A DNA stretch of 31,733 nucleotides from Roridomyces roridus. Lineage: Eukaryota > Basidiomycota > Agaricomycetes > Agaricales > Mycenaceae. This document shows positions 1-12,200 of this stretch, piece by piece. The position numbers and the translations under genes were made by a program. The notes beneath the pieces were generated by a model, which was given only the letters and a program-made list of their open reading frames with translations, did not search any database and was not told the DNA's origin. How positions within the stretch are numbered: position 1 is the first letter of the stretch; each line of letters opens with the position of its first letter. The stretch lies in assembly GCA_029378245.1 (NCBI GenBank), contig JARKIF010000301.1:1-31733 (forward strand), written 5' to 3'.

Positions 1-288
1 GCGGCTCCAGGCTCCTCCTCCAGAAAAAAGGACGACCTCGTCCGCCAAAAACCTCTCCAAGAAAAACATAACAAAACGGGTCCGTCAAGAAATGAAGCGG
101 GGGGAATTAAAAAGTGTGTAAGTGAGCAGGGGAATCAATGTGTAGACAGATAGCAAAAGCAAAGCAAAAGAAACGAGCTGAACTGACTCGCAATGAGGTT
201 TTGAGTAAGGTGAGGTCGATGTCGGGAACAACCGAGACCGACTCCGTTCCCTGCACAAAAAGAAAGCACGCCCTCGTGCGGTCAGTGG

Positions 289-2060
289 TCAGCCCTTCCC
301 CTTCTTCGCAATGCGACGTTGCGCGTTGCTGCGACGCTGAGCCTTGCCGCTTAGGGAAGCAAGTGTCGTCCGGGTGGTGGCTATCTTGGGTGGCTTCGGC
401 ACGGGTACTGGGACGGCGAGGTCCGGAGCAGCGGGGGTGCGCTGAAGAAGACGCGGGCTCGGACTGGCGTTGCTGACGGTGCGTGGTAGTATATTGGGAG
501 GCTCAGGCTCCTCCGGGATGATGACCGTGGCTACGACATCCAGATCGTCATCTGGTGGTGCAGCGGGGGTGTCGGGCGCCAGCGAACCGAGAGCATCGGT
601 AACGAGGGACGGTGTGGCCAGGCTGCAGCGACTATCGTCGCCGGACGGGAGGCGGTGTGGCTCTGGTTGCAGCGGCCATCGTGCCGGTGGTGTCGCGAGA
701 GACGGTGCCCGTTAGACCAGACCTTGCTTTGTCGTCCATATGCGGCGGCAACTGTCGAATTCTCAATGGAGGTGTGACCATGGGCTTTGATGTCGATGTC
801 GGCGCCGACGAGCGACGCTTCGGTAGACGATGTGGTTTCCGTGCCCTGCCGGAGCTGTTGGGGCGCTAGTGAGGAATTGCCGCCGTGTGTAGGGGGTCCG
901 TGGTGGCATGGGGAGAGGGGCCGCCTTGTAGTACGTCCTGGGAGCGGGGAGCCTCCCGTAGGGCCTTGGCTGGGATGAGCGCGGGCGATGACATGTTTGG
1001 GGGATGTTGTACGACGAGGCTCGGGGACTGGGGTCGGCGGGCGCACCTCGGCCAAATGGTGGACCTCTGCGGGCGCCTCATACGTGGCGGTGTCGTCGTG
1101 CAGGCATTGGCCAGCCTGGAGATCGTCCTCCTGTGAGTAAGCGTCGGTCGGGTGCACGTAGTCACCCAGGTCCTCGTCCCACACGTATCCCGCTGCGACG
1201 AGCCGTTGGTCCTCCAATTCGACCGCCCAGAGCTCGGCGATGACCCTCGCACACTCCTCCCGGTCCTCCTCCGCAATCTCTCCGCGATCATACGCGTTCT
1301 GGAGCTCCTCCAACGTCGGCAGCGTAGGGGGAGTATCGACCAGCTCGTGATCCTCCTCGAGGTCGGGCGTCTCCGGAGCCAAAACGTCCTCGGCTGCATT
1401 CTCGCGGGCCTGATACTCGATCCGTACGCGCCACGCGTCCATCTCCTCCGCCCACGCGAGCTCGTTCTCCCCGTGAGGTGGTCCTCGCTCCCACATCTCG
1501 CGCCACGCTGCCGTCTCTCCTTCCTCCGCCTCCTCAACGTGCTCCGCATCAGCGGCGTCGTACTCGGCCCTCAACGCCGGCTTCTCCATACACCTCTATC
1601 GGGTCGAATGGGGCCTGCTCCTCGCCGCCCACAGCATCCTCCTCCCCGCACTCCGAGCCATAGAGGATCTCGTACCTGCGACGTTGCTGGTCCTCCCAGT
1701 ACCCCGGTTCCCGTAAGCAATTCGTTGCTCCTCTACGTCTCCTCTCTCGTCCGCGCGCTCCCAGCACTCGACGGTGTCCTCGTGGCCGTCTTCCGGCGTC
1801 AACGAACGGTATTTGGCCCCTTCTTGTCCAAGGTAGTCGGGCTCGTCGTATTCCGTAGTGTAGCTGTCCGTGACATACGCTTCGGCGTCATCCTGGTCTA
1901 GCTCGTAGAGGGACATGTCGCCGTGATTGTAGCTGGGGTCATAGTTGTATTGAGGGTAGTTGTATTGAGGGGAGTCGTAGTGAGGGGAGTCGTAGTGGGG
2001 GGAGTCGTAGTTGTAGTGGTGGTCGTACTCTCTGTATTCCTCGTAGAATACGTCCGCCAT
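289..2060 (-). pseudogene. Frame-disrupted hypothetical gene with Tyr/Asp-rich N-terminus
   Basis: I do not recognise the family. A start at 2060 opens an acidic, tyrosine-rich N-terminus with five-residue repeats of the HYDSP/QYNYP type. The best reading changes frame near 1700, at a run of four G on the coding strand, into a segment rich in Arg, Glu and Tyr. It changes again near 1590 into a long acidic Glu/Ala-rich segment that runs to about 1000. Beyond that the frame is uncertain. A proline-rich stretch ending in a basic Arg/Lys tail closes with a stop at 289-291. Coding character in successive frames of one strand suggests one gene of roughly 590 codons with single-base breaks, either a pseudogene or sequence error. 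No catalytic motif is visible. Association with a mobile element is possible but not shown. Confidence 0.45.
1936..2020. repeat. Imperfect 15-bp tandem repeat in coding sequence
   Basis: About five imperfect 15-bp units (GGGAGTCGTAGTGAG and the variant GGTAGTTGTATTGAG) lie in tandem. Read on the minus strand they encode the five-residue repeats HYDSP and QYNYP of the hypothetical protein, so unit length keeps frame. Such units change copy number easily by slippage. Confidence 0.75.
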
Positions 2061-2370
2061 TGTCTCGTGCTTGGATGCACGGTGTCTCGCGCTCGGGAAC
2101 GTGGTGAAATTTTCTCGTGTGTCTGTCATAACACGGTGTCTCGTCAAGCTGACGGTCGGTCCTCGGGGCTTGAGGATGCGGGTGGTGCGAAACGCGCACT
2201 CCAATCACCACATGGGGCTGGCACGAGCGGAATGGCCGTCGATACGATGGAATAGGATGGATATACAGGCAAGACAGGTAGTGATCTACTGATACGCGGT
2301 CATGGCAGCCATAGCGGCTCCACTATGCTCGCGGACGGCATATTCGGCGGTATCTGGCCTGTTCCCACAG
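2061..2370. other. Upstream spacer without recognised gene
   Basis: This stretch lies upstream of the minus-strand start at 2060. Open frames across it are short and lack compositional support. No TATA box or other clear promoter element was recognised. Confidence 0.4.
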
Positions 2371-2376
2371 GTTGCG

Positions 2377-2431
2377 GCGGGTACCCGCGGGTCTGCAAAA
2401 AAATCAGCAGCCGACCCGGACCCGTACCCGC
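2377..2431. repeat. GC-rich inverted repeat (potential cruciform)
   Basis: GCGGGTAC at 2377-2384 is the exact reverse complement of GTACCCGC at 2424-2431. Inside it, CGGGTC (2388-2393) pairs with GACCCG (2413-2418), leaving an A-rich loop. ACCCG-type units continue to about 2447. This is seen directly. Whether it is the tip of a small MITE or just simple-sequence DNA cannot be told. Confidence 0.6.
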
Positions 2432-2549
2432 AGGGACCCGTACCCGTGACCAGCGGCGAGTTGCCCCACCCGTGACGATCACTACTGCTGAACGTCCGTT
2501 GTTCATGAGCGTTTTTCCTTACATTCCCTGACTCGAATACAGTTCACGC

Positions 2550-4350
2550 TGGCGTTTACTTTCCGTTGCTGCCTCTCAATACACATCCAGATAATTCCGT
2601 CTTGATCACCGCCCACAGGAGCACAAGAACGTCGGGAGGTCGCAAGGTCAACCCTGCCGCAATCCAGTACATGGGTACCGTTCGATTCGGGCTTGCTTCA
2701 TCTATACAAAAGCTGGGACATTTCCTTTTTGTGCTCTCCTTCAAGTTCTACTTGCGGTAAGTATTCTTATTCTCCTGGCTTCGACGAGTGATCTAACGCG
2801 CGCGGCGAATCTTGTATCCATCAAGTGAACCGCGAATATCCCGCCCTCACAGGTTCGTGCATTAGAAGACTATCCCTTCCCCGAGTGGGTTTTCCACATA
2901 CCAGCGTCAATGAGGATCCTCGTGCTCGGTTGCACTTGCTCAAAATGGAGGAACACCGAAGCCACGTTCGATTCGGGATTGGGTGGTGCGTGGAATACCT
3001 TTGGAGCTTTTTTCGTCCTTTTCTGCTTGCAGGATACTTTTTATTGTTACCTTGCGAGTCGCGACCGGTTGAGCTTGCCTCCGTTCCCTGTACGTTTATG
3101 GCTCTTCAGTCCACTGTTGAATTTCGAATTCTCACCTCTGTGTTGCCTCTGCGTCCAGGTCCCAGAACGCCGATGACTCGGAGGACACTTGCTGGTCTCT
3201 CTGTGGGTGCGTTTTCTTTCATCATGATCACCACCCTCTCTGAGATAAGCTGTTCTCTACTCCCACCGGTCGAGAGTCGTTATCGGCAACTCAGGGTCCC
3301 TCTCAGCAAGGCGCACCGTTCGATTCGGTCCCCTCTGTTTTAAGCGATGGGCATGCGGTATTTTTTTTTCCCACTCTTTTCGCATTCTGCTGCTTCGATG
3401 CGGACATGGAGCCTCATGTCAATCCTCGTCCGCGTTGCCGGTCTGAATCCACATAGGAGCACACCAATGAGGATACCCGTCTTGGTCGAGTCCAGATTCA
3501 CTAAGCGAGAGACACCGAACCCCTGTTCGATTCGGGATTGGGTAGTACGTCTGCAACCTTACACTGAGAAACTGCTTACTGGACCAGATACGGCAAGTCC
3601 TTTAAACACGAGCACCTGAAAAAGGGTTGCTAATTGCCTGACAGTACCGTTCAATTCGGCAGTGGGCACTACGCGTTGCTGGAAAATTTTATACAGTATT
3701 TTGACGCTTTCCCGGCTCATTCACGCAGCACGCTGGTGGGTCATGTATTGGAGAATCAGCCTCGATTCGGTTCACCGCATGGGCCAGTCGGGTTCCCTCG
3801 GGTCTACAAATAAAATGCAACAAGATTGGATAGGATTTCCTTCTAGGCCTTTCCGCTAATGCGTGTTTGTTTTCACATGGGACTTGGGACTTGATCCTGC
3901 GATGCCCCAGAGCTTTCTGTTGGCTTCACTGTCCACCGGAAAGCCAGTGGAGTGTCCACTTGTTCTGCCGAGGCATTGCTGTCAGTACCACTCGTACACC
4001 GCCCACCGTTCGAATCGGGTCTCGGCGTTGCCCGTACTCCTCGGTTTCGTGGTCTTTTTTGATTCTTCCTTTTCAGACGGCGCGTGTGTCGTCAACCTTT
4101 TTTTTCGATGCCTCGCCGCAGGTGGAGCGTGCCATCCAATCTGGGTTCAACAGCATCCAGCGTCGGGCATTCACGGATCCAGAAATAGGCTGGAGTTCCA
4201 CTCATTTCCTATTCCGTGCGTGTTTATTTCACATGGGACCCAAGATTTCCGGCTCATTTGCGTACCGAGGAGGTGCATATTCACACTCAACCACGAAGAT
4301 TCAACGAAACCCGCTGTTAAAGGGCGCTAGAAGGCCGAGTCGCGTAATTA
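2550..4350. repeat. Non-coding region with recurrent T-arm-like motif TTCGATTCGG
   Basis: No gene is supported here. The motif (C)CGTTCGATTCGG or a close variant recurs at 2678, 2966, 3315, 3525, 3647, 3761 and 4006. It resembles the T arm and B box of tRNA genes, with a 7-nt TTCGANT loop between short CNG/CGG arms. Two longer diverged units share more: about 2900-2995 and 3450-3550 both read CACATA, then CAATGAGGAT, then the motif followed by GATTGGGT. Two further blocks repeat near 3860 and 4217 (GCGTGTTT, then CACATGGGAC). The region looks like old diverged duplications, perhaps tRNA-derived. Confidence 0.5.
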
Positions 4351-4414
4351 CTCACAATCTCCAGAGTCGAGACCCAGCGGGAGTTCTCGGATGGGGTGCA
4401 GTGTGATTCTGCAT

Positions 4415-6872
4415 ATGAATACACGCAAGCCACATATAAGGTGGGGAGCGTACTCCCAAAGCCCTACCTCTTAACTGATTCAAATATTCTTCCAGTGACT
4501 ATGACCGCGATCCTGTTCAATTCCTCCTCCAACATCGGGCATGGCGCTCAGCGTACGCGTTATCCTCATGCTCCTTGCCGTCGAGTTCAACTCATTCTAC
4601 AGATGACTGGCCCCTCCGCCCACCTCCCTCCCTCTCCGACGCGACCCACATCATTCGCTGCCTCGCCCAGTTGCACTCCAAAGGGCCCGACATTGAAAAA
4701 TACATATTCCTGCTCGCGCTCAAGGCTCGCGAACCGCGGATGTTCTACCGCCTTTGTGTGGAACATATGAAGGAGGTGGTGCCGTTGATATATACCCCGA
4801 CGGTGGGGCAGGCGTGCCAGGAGTATAGCCACATTTATCGGTGGGATTTTCTTCTGCTCGAGAGTGGACTCGGAGGCTGATTGCAATGACTAGCCGTCCC
4901 GAAGGTTTGGTACAATTTTCGCTCATTTGCCTTGCATTGGCTGCTGATGATGTCCTTGCGCGCAGATTATCTCTATCAAGGACAAGGGCAATATCGGCGC
5001 CATCTTGGGGACGTGGGCTAACAAAGCCGCTGCCCGGATCAGCGTTGTAACTGACGGTAGGAGTCTTCTCCAAATTGAACAATTCAACCCACGCATTCCC
5101 ACAGGCTCGCGTATCCTGGGCCTCGGCGACCTCGGTGTGAACGGAATGCCCATTTCGGTTGGCAAGTTGAGTCTCTACGTCGCGTGTGCTGGGTAAGTCC
5201 ATCCTCCACACGACCCACCTCATTGACGAGCTTCTCCATGTGCAGCATCCATCCAAGCTCTGCCATCCCAATCTGCCTTGACTTTGGCACCAACACACAG
5301 AAGCACCTCGACGATCCACTGTATCTCGGGCTCCGGCAAAAACGCGTGCCGACGGAGGAGATGACCGAGTTCATGGGTGGGAGCTCTTCGCTCATTTTTT
5401 TTTTGTGTCTGATAATGAGAAGACGAGTTCATGGACGAAATGTCTGTTGTATTCCCCAAACTTCTCGTTCAGTTTGAGGTACATTGAACTGGTTACCATC
5501 CCTAGATCAAAGCTGATTGATTGCCGGTAGGACTTTTCCACGGATCATGCCTTCAAGTACCTCGTGCGTCCAGCTCAAGTGTTATCTATTGCCTTTTCGT
5601 GACCAAGTATACCTGCTAGGATCGATACCGCAGCGGCTATCCCGTGTATGTACACCGCAATTAATGTTTCGGTCGACCACTCACAATAAATCCAGGTTCA
5701 ACGACGATATCCAAGGCACCGGCGCCGTTGTCCTTTCTGGATTCATTAACGCCGCGAAGCTCAGTTCCGCTGGTACGTTCAACATTCCCTCGTGTCCAAA
5801 CCGATGTTCAACGATACATCAAAGCCTCGAGCGAGCCTCTCACAGCCCAGCGTATCCTATTCTTCGGTGCCGGCTCTGCCGGTGTCGGAGTTGCGATGCA
5901 GCTGTTGAGCTTTTTCACGATGGAGGGTATGACCGAAGATGAAGCGCGCCGCCGAGTATGGCTTGTCGACTCCAAGGGCTTGGTGTACACCGCCCGTGGA
6001 CAATTGGCTGAACACAAGAAATGTTCGTCGCTCATCATGATCCCAAATCAGACTCTGATTGGATTTGATGTAGATTTCGCACGCACGGATTATACCGGGC
6101 CACCCCTCACCTCCCTCCTCTCCATCATCGACTACGTGCGGCCAACAGCCCTCATTGGGCTCTCGACTATCCCCGGCACCTTCACCCCCGAGGTCCTCCG
6201 CGCCATGGCGTCCATCTCCCCGCGCCCCATCGTCTTCCCGCTCAGCAACCCCGTTGCACTATCGGAATGCACCTTCGCTGAGGCGCTCAAACACACACAG
6301 GGAAACGTGCTCTTTGCGAGCGGTTCGCCGTTCGAGGATATGTTGTTTGACGGGACGATGAGGAGTGCTGGGCAGGGGAACAATATGTGCGTTCGTCTTC
6401 CGTATGCCAAGCCACTGAGCACTGGTTGACGCACGGCAACAGGTACATCTTCCCTGGCCTTGGCCTCGGAGCCATCCTTTCGCGCGCTGGACGTGTCACC
6501 GACAGTATGGTCGAAGCCTCCGCCCTCGGTCTCGCGAATTCGCTCTCTGCAGCGGAGGAGGCCGCCGGGTTGCTCTACCCGCGTATCGAGCGGAGTGCGT
6601 TATTTTGTTCTCCAGAGGTTTCACGGACAGCTAAACAAATACCACAGTTCGTGAGATCAGCGCACAGGTTGCGATGCGGGTCGTACGGGCGGCGCAGGAG
6701 GCGGTATGTGCATACTATACCATTGGAGGTGCATTGCCTGACAATAAACCAGGGCGTGGACAGGAACCCCGCACTTCGCGCTCTGAATGATCCTGAGCTG
6801 CATATGTTCGTGAAGAGCCATATGTGGGATCCCCGGCGTGCACAGGGAGCGAGTGTGGGGCAGCGGCTTTGA
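4415..6872 (+). CDS. Malic enzyme (malate dehydrogenase, oxaloacetate-decarboxylating)
   Basis: It oxidatively decarboxylates malate to pyruvate and CO2 with NAD(P)+. The proposed exons are 4415-4440, 4496-4840, 4894-4909, 4966-5056, 5105-5192, 5246-5376, 5423-5478, 5531-5563, 5620-5645, 5696-5772, 5825-6386, 6443-6594, 6648-6703 and 6753-6872. They sum to 1,779 nt, exactly 593 codons, so 592 residues, normal for the family. Visible signatures are YTPTVG (Tyr ~108), the ILGLGDLG block, VGKLSLY with the catalytic Lys, the metal ligands in FEDF (250-253) and NDDIQGT (273-279), the GAGSAG nucleotide loop (~311-316), [14 protein letters not shown] and GQGNN. All introns are 46-56 bp GT-AG. The first exon and start are the weakest part, since the extreme N-terminus matches poorly. 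Cofactor (NAD or NADP) and compartment cannot be assigned from sequence alone. Confidence 0.93.
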
Positions 6873-8684
6873 GTCGACCGTCGGCGTCGTTTTCTGTTTG
6901 TCTTGCTGATGTCAATTGATGTGCAGTCATCTTGTATTTTTACGTAGCGATAGTTTGTCAGTAGTTCCAGTGACATCTGAAAACTGTTCAATTTCGGGGG
7001 GAAATTCCCCTTCAACTTCACGAAGGAATCGAAAAAATTGCCGTTGGTCCGACGACGACTGTGGCATGTTCCACTTGAATGAATGAGCAACTGAGTCCTT
7101 TGCATGTTATACACAACGAAGCTGCAAGCCAAGTCATGCGAACACCGACCGTTCCAACACAGAACCCGTTGATGTATGTGCTCTAAACCTACTATAGAAA
7201 TCAACCAACTCGAAACAACAAGACTAGATGAGTCTCGATACAGACGAATCTATATCTAAACAACCCAATCACGAAGCTCCGGGGCGAGTGACAACCTATA
7301 TTGACAGCAGGCGAAGGCGAGTATAAGTCCCTAGTACAGGGCCTTATGAAAGGTTGTAGGGAATACTGTGATATTGTCTCGATATGAGTGGTCGAGTTTT
7401 GTATTGCGAATCAAGATCCTTGATATGAACCAAGAATGACAATTCTAAAGCGTTTTTGTAGATTTTAAGCTTCTCAGCTGAACACAAAAGATGTATAAAG
7501 GTTTGGCTAAAAGCCGGGTTGCACAAAGCGAGGTATTTGGGTCTCTCGATCCCTTTTACACTGGTATCTGAGGACGACAGCGACCGATACAACATGGATT
7601 TCACAAATTCCAACAATTCCTGAACCAATTCCTGACACTGAACACACAACCAGACCCTAACTGACACACAAACCGTACCAAGCCGTAGCAAGCCTTTCAA
7701 AGCTGCCACTGAGCTGAAACCCTAATCACAAGCCAACTGGCACTCCAACCAAACTATGCTTCAAACTCGATTCACACAACAGGAGCCAACAAAACAACAA
7801 TTTAGATTTTCAAGGGCGATTGCTTATTCTACGCAATGCACCTTCGAAAGCCTCGGACAAATCCCGTAGTCGCAGCTGGTAGCTTGCTAGTGGGGGAAGT
7901 ATCCGCTGCCCTCTTGGGTAACACTCTATCTACTTTATACATGTCCGGGAATCATATGATAGTACAAACGAATGGCGCAATAATGATGAATCTCCCACGT
8001 ATCCTGAATAGAAACGACCTGATTGGTTGATCTGGCACTGGTGCTCAGTCAGCCAGAGTGCCAAGCCATGATTCAGCATGTTATCTCGTGATTCCATCGC
8101 TGATCCATGACTCGGACAGTTTGGATATCTTGTATCCCTTCTTCCCCTCCAGAGTATGGCCTCAAAATGTACTCCCACGTGTTGTAGGTCTCGAACGATA
8201 CCCATATCTCCCACTCTTGGTCTCGGATACCAGCAGATACTTGACTAAAAGTCCATATCCGAGCCGGAATCCACTTGTTCTGGCTACTACGTCACTTCCA
8301 TCGGACCCGTCTCGGCGGTCTGCTCATGTTTCAGGTCATTCGGCCGACTTGTCCATCATTCCGTGAACTCCCGAACCTCCGAATTGCACTTGCACCAAGG
8401 TTCAAACTGCTGACAATCATACAACGGTTAAGAACTGTTTAATTGGTGTATCCCATTGGTAAGGCAGGTATCCACACCTCCTACATGTTTCGGAGTGAGT
8501 CCATCAGTCGTATCCAGGTAAATACCCTTCAACCTGTATAGTACTCTAAAGTATCCACCGTACTGACTGTCTCTGGGCTCGGCATCAGCTCTCGTATTGA
8601 GATCATATAGTATGGAAACCACATCTGAAATCGTGCAAAATACGCGTTTTCAAGGGCAGTCAAATTCCATGCTCATCACCGTCT
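6873..8684. other. Intergenic stretch without recognised gene
   Basis: This is AT-richer than the flanking genes, most clearly at 7200-7830. A 121-codon minus-strand frame at 7344-7709 has no recognisable motif and no supporting intron pattern. No repeat, tRNA or promoter was convincing. It holds the 3' flank of the malic enzyme gene and the region downstream of the minus-strand gene ending at 8685. Confidence 0.5.
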
Positions 8685-9264
8685 TCAAGATCTTCTCGCA
8701 CAACACGAATGGATCAAGTGCGGCAAAAAGTCCTCGTGGCTGTCGAACCGCCGGACGTACTTCTTCAACACTGTGGCTGCACCATCCCAGAAATAATACT
8801 CTCCATTCGCCGCGAACGCGAAGAACGACTCCTGCTGATCAACGAGGAAGGCCATCGGTTCGATGGGTCCCTGGACGCCGTACTTCCGTCGGACCCACAC
8901 CTCAACCGAGTGCACCTCCGTTCCGTGGTCCCAGTACCGCCAATCTGAGGAGAATCTGTTGGGGAGGGGAATATGTCGGAGTGTATGCGACTTGGCGTAT
9001 AGGGGTTTGTAGCGCTCAAGGGCCTCTGCGCACAGGGGAAGCGGAAATGGGTCTTTGAAGCAGAGGGCATGGTCGGTGGAGTAATAATTTGGGTCGTCAG
9101 GTCTGAGATTGTACGTGGGTTGCTGACCGTTGGTGAGTGAGGTGCGCAGGATATTAATATTAAGAAACACTTCTTACCGCATTCATCCGATTACGGACGC
9201 CAGGGACCGAGCTGAGTGTGCGGCGAAATGAACCGATTTTTGCAACTTGGCGTAGACGAAACAT
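8685..9264 (-). CDS. Hypothetical protein with mitochondrial-type presequence (copy A, intact)
   Basis: Two exons on the minus strand, 9264-9178 and 9122-8685, flank a 55-bp GT-AG intron and encode 174 residues. The first ~29 residues are rich in Arg and Ser and lack acidic residues, as in a mitochondrial targeting presequence (inference). The body begins QPTYNL, then DDPNYYSTDHA, and has conserved-looking blocks such as HIPLPNRFSSDWRYW, EPMAFLVDQQES and GEYYFWDGAA. I do not recognise the family and see no catalytic motif. A paralogue at 16487-17102 keeps the same start, intron position and TATA box, which supports this gene model strongly. The intact frame and the conserved paralogue argue that it is functional. 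Confidence 0.8.
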
Positions 9265-9280
9265 GGGGATTTGCAAGTCG

Positions 9281-9289
9281 CCTTATATA
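9281..9289 (-). promoter_or_regulatory. TATA box of copy A
   Basis: TATATAAGG on the minus strand lies 17 bp upstream of the start codon and is followed by CGA. The same TATATAAGGCGA lies upstream of the paralogue at 17129-17137. Conservation between copies supports a real core promoter, although it sits unusually close to the ATG. Confidence 0.6.
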
Positions 9290-12200
9290 CACCACCAAAT
9301 TGCCGGGATGTTTGAAAGATGTCCCTTAGGATGATACCCAGAGATCACCCGCGGTAGATCAATAAAACGTCAGTTGAGCTCCCATTGATGTCCGTATCTT
9401 GAATTGTTTGAGCCTCTTTTGAGACCCCAATCAGTCAGAGATCGCGGCAGACCTCTGAAAGATGTTCCCTGCAGCTCTTGAGGATCTCCTCAGCGGCATT
9501 GAGAAACCACCGGGGCCTCTCAATTTGAGACTTTTTTAGGCTCTTAATGACCAGCTTTCGAAGGCTGCTGAGCAGCCATGCAAATTACAAAAAAAAGATA
9601 ATAATTCAGCAAATACTATATAATATGCATTTCTACCACCAGGCCATCGAACGCTTTGCGCTGGAGGCACCGAATACCCTCGAAGAGCAAGTACTTCTCG
9701 CGCCGGATCATCCTTGTCGCTTCCAGGGGATTGGGCCCATCCCGCCCTCACCACTACCTCGATGAGGATGATCAGAGGATGCTGTGGCTTGAGAACGATG
9801 CGACGGCTGCGGGTGCATGTACGGGATGAGAACAAAAATGAAAGATGACTGAGGTACACACATTGGGGAAATGGTAGACACGAGCCGACGAGCCAGCGCA
9901 GCAGGACCGCTGGCTGCGAGAATCAATCGAGGGGGCGGGCCCTGCAATTCAGATGAGCCCAAACGGCCCAGAAAAGGTAGAGACAGGCGTACCTGAGTGA
10001 TGGATCGCGCGCTGGCGATGCTCAGAGGCAACGGAGCCGGTCAGAGTCTGTGTTCTTCGTCAACTCAGGTCATCAAGAAACAGCCAAGTACATACATTGC
10101 GCCCTGGACGCGATGAACGTGGCAGGTGACACGAAGGGAAGGAAGGAAGAGGGAGTCTATGGCTTGGATTAGTTTGGGAAGGTAAAGGATGACGGAGAAA
10201 CGAGCCTGCATGCAAGACATAATGGGGCTCACACTGCGGGCGACGCCGGTGACGAATGTCGGTGGGAATAGGAAGAGCACACAGAGAGAGGATGAATGAA
10301 AGCCGAAGTTCGGCGCCTGCAGCTGGAATGAGCCGAAACGACTGCGGCGTTGGGTGTACGTACGCACCTTGTCTAGGCATCGCAGACAATCCACAAGCGA
10401 GACCTGGAAACACTCCACAGTGAGCATGCTGCATGAGAAATAGAGGGGAGTCGGAAGTAGAGAGAGGGAGACGCAGGTCGAAGACGCCTGCTCCGTCCTG
10501 CTCTGCGGTGGGAGTTGGACGGAGGGCGTCATCGACAAGGGAGAACGTGAAGGGGCAGGTAAAAGAGTCGACACTCACGTCCTGTCTCCGTGCCAGTATG
10601 AGCGAGGAGCATTGAGGGTCGAAGAGGAAGAGAAGGATGTCAGACTCGAGTCACGGTGCTGAGTGGATTGGGCGGGTAAGTAGGGGCGGAAGCGGCGATT
10701 GAGAGTGCACGGAGGAACGGCAGAGCGCATTGCGAGGACTTGGGAGGCTCCATGGACGAGGGCAGAGAGCAGGGACCAAGCGGGGACGGACTTGCTTAGT
10801 CTAGCGGTTACCACGCCCCCAGTGCAGGAGGGTTCCCTTATTCCCGCTACCGTTAGGTAAGGGTCTTAGGGCGCCTGATTTTTGGTTTTGGCAGCATGCT
10901 TCATTTTTTGTCAGCTTTGTTCGCGTAAGCATGGAGCACTCCACTTCTCGCATAATTGCTCTTACTCTTTGATCCGCTGCCGTCGCTCTTGCTTCCTACT
11001 CTCATCCCTTGCTCATCCCTCCACGTCTTTGGTATGCATTATGCATACTATTCCTGAGTTACCGTCCGCCGTCCGCCGTTCGTGGTCACTGGCTTCGGGC
11101 ATGCCGGCACTTCCCTCCGCGTTGAACTGCATGCATTTCAGTTTCTTAGTGCCTCTGTCGCAACTGAACCATCATGATCTCGTTCTGTCTTTCTGTCCCA
11201 AACACGACCTTGGTTCATCCGAGCCGTCCCTTTCTCTGGCCGGCCACTGCAGGCATAAGTTATTTCCACATATGATCAAATGCTCCTTGACACTCATTTG
11301 AACGGTTGAACCTCACGGACACTTTGCCCCCAGAAGTGGTATGCAATGACCCGACGATTTGTCGCTGCCCAAGCACGTTGGATACTGCTGTGCTGACCAT
11401 TTGAATGGTTTGTTAAATTGTGTGCATTCCATTAGCATCCCTCAGCGTCAAGTCGGCGCAGGCTCCGCTGAGCCCAGGTACTGCAGAACTCATCTACCCA
11501 CCCTCCTGGCGGAGCAGAAGACTTTCTGGCTTATATGGTAGACCGGCCCATTGGTAACGAAATCTCCCGTGGAATATCCATCTTCTATTGACCACAAATC
11601 CTTCAGCGCCAGCGCAACAGCCAGGACTCCGAAAACACCGTGAAGTTCATCGCTCCTCAAGGCCTCACGAACTGTATAGTCAGTTGATTTATGGGACCCT
11701 TGTTCCCAGCACCCATTCGTTCGGCATGTATCTTGCGACTGATGAAACTACTTGAATGTATGAAGTACGGGCACCAAAATCGCCACCGGACCGCAGAGCA
11801 TGCAAGTCTCGGATTCGAATTTCATGTGTACCCAATTTCCGACTCCAACATTATTTGCCTAGATATACGTACTGTTTACTCCTCATTGAACTCAAGATGG
11901 GCACCTGGGCGAATGGGAGAACATGGAGTTCGCTCATCCCCAACAAGAGCAAAGCCAGGGCCTCCCTGTCGAAAATTTCGGAGAACCAGTGAGTGGCACC
12001 GTGACGGAGCTTGTTCAAGTAACGGGGGGTTCCCGTCGCCGCTGTTTCGCGCACTTGAACAATCATTCACTCTCTGCATACTCTTCCATTCACCCTTCGT
12101 CTCTTGTTCTTCGATTACATGGCGCAGTAATTCTAGCTTCCTTCTCCATTGGCAGTTCAAAATGTATACCTACTCTGTGCACAACTTAAGAATGTGTGAG

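Noticed and set aside
7344..7709. 121-codon open frame on the minus strand
   Set aside because: It lies in an AT-rich stretch with no motif, intron or promoter support.
9616..9735. Possible exon on the minus strand (EATRMIRREKYLLFEG...)
   Set aside because: It looks coding over ~40 codons, but neither upstream frame nor splicing gave a coherent gene, and the family is not recognised.
10060..10578. Two overlapping ~170-codon minus-strand frames
   Set aside because: They overlap in adjacent frames, are Ser/Pro/Leu-rich and cross intron-like segments. They are more likely non-coding than two proteins.
10785..10860. tRNA-like D-arm sequence (TAGTCTAGCGGTTACCACG)
   Set aside because: It resembles the D-arm region of tRNA-Val, but the anticodon stem mispairs, the loop lacks U33, no T arm follows and no acceptor stem closes.
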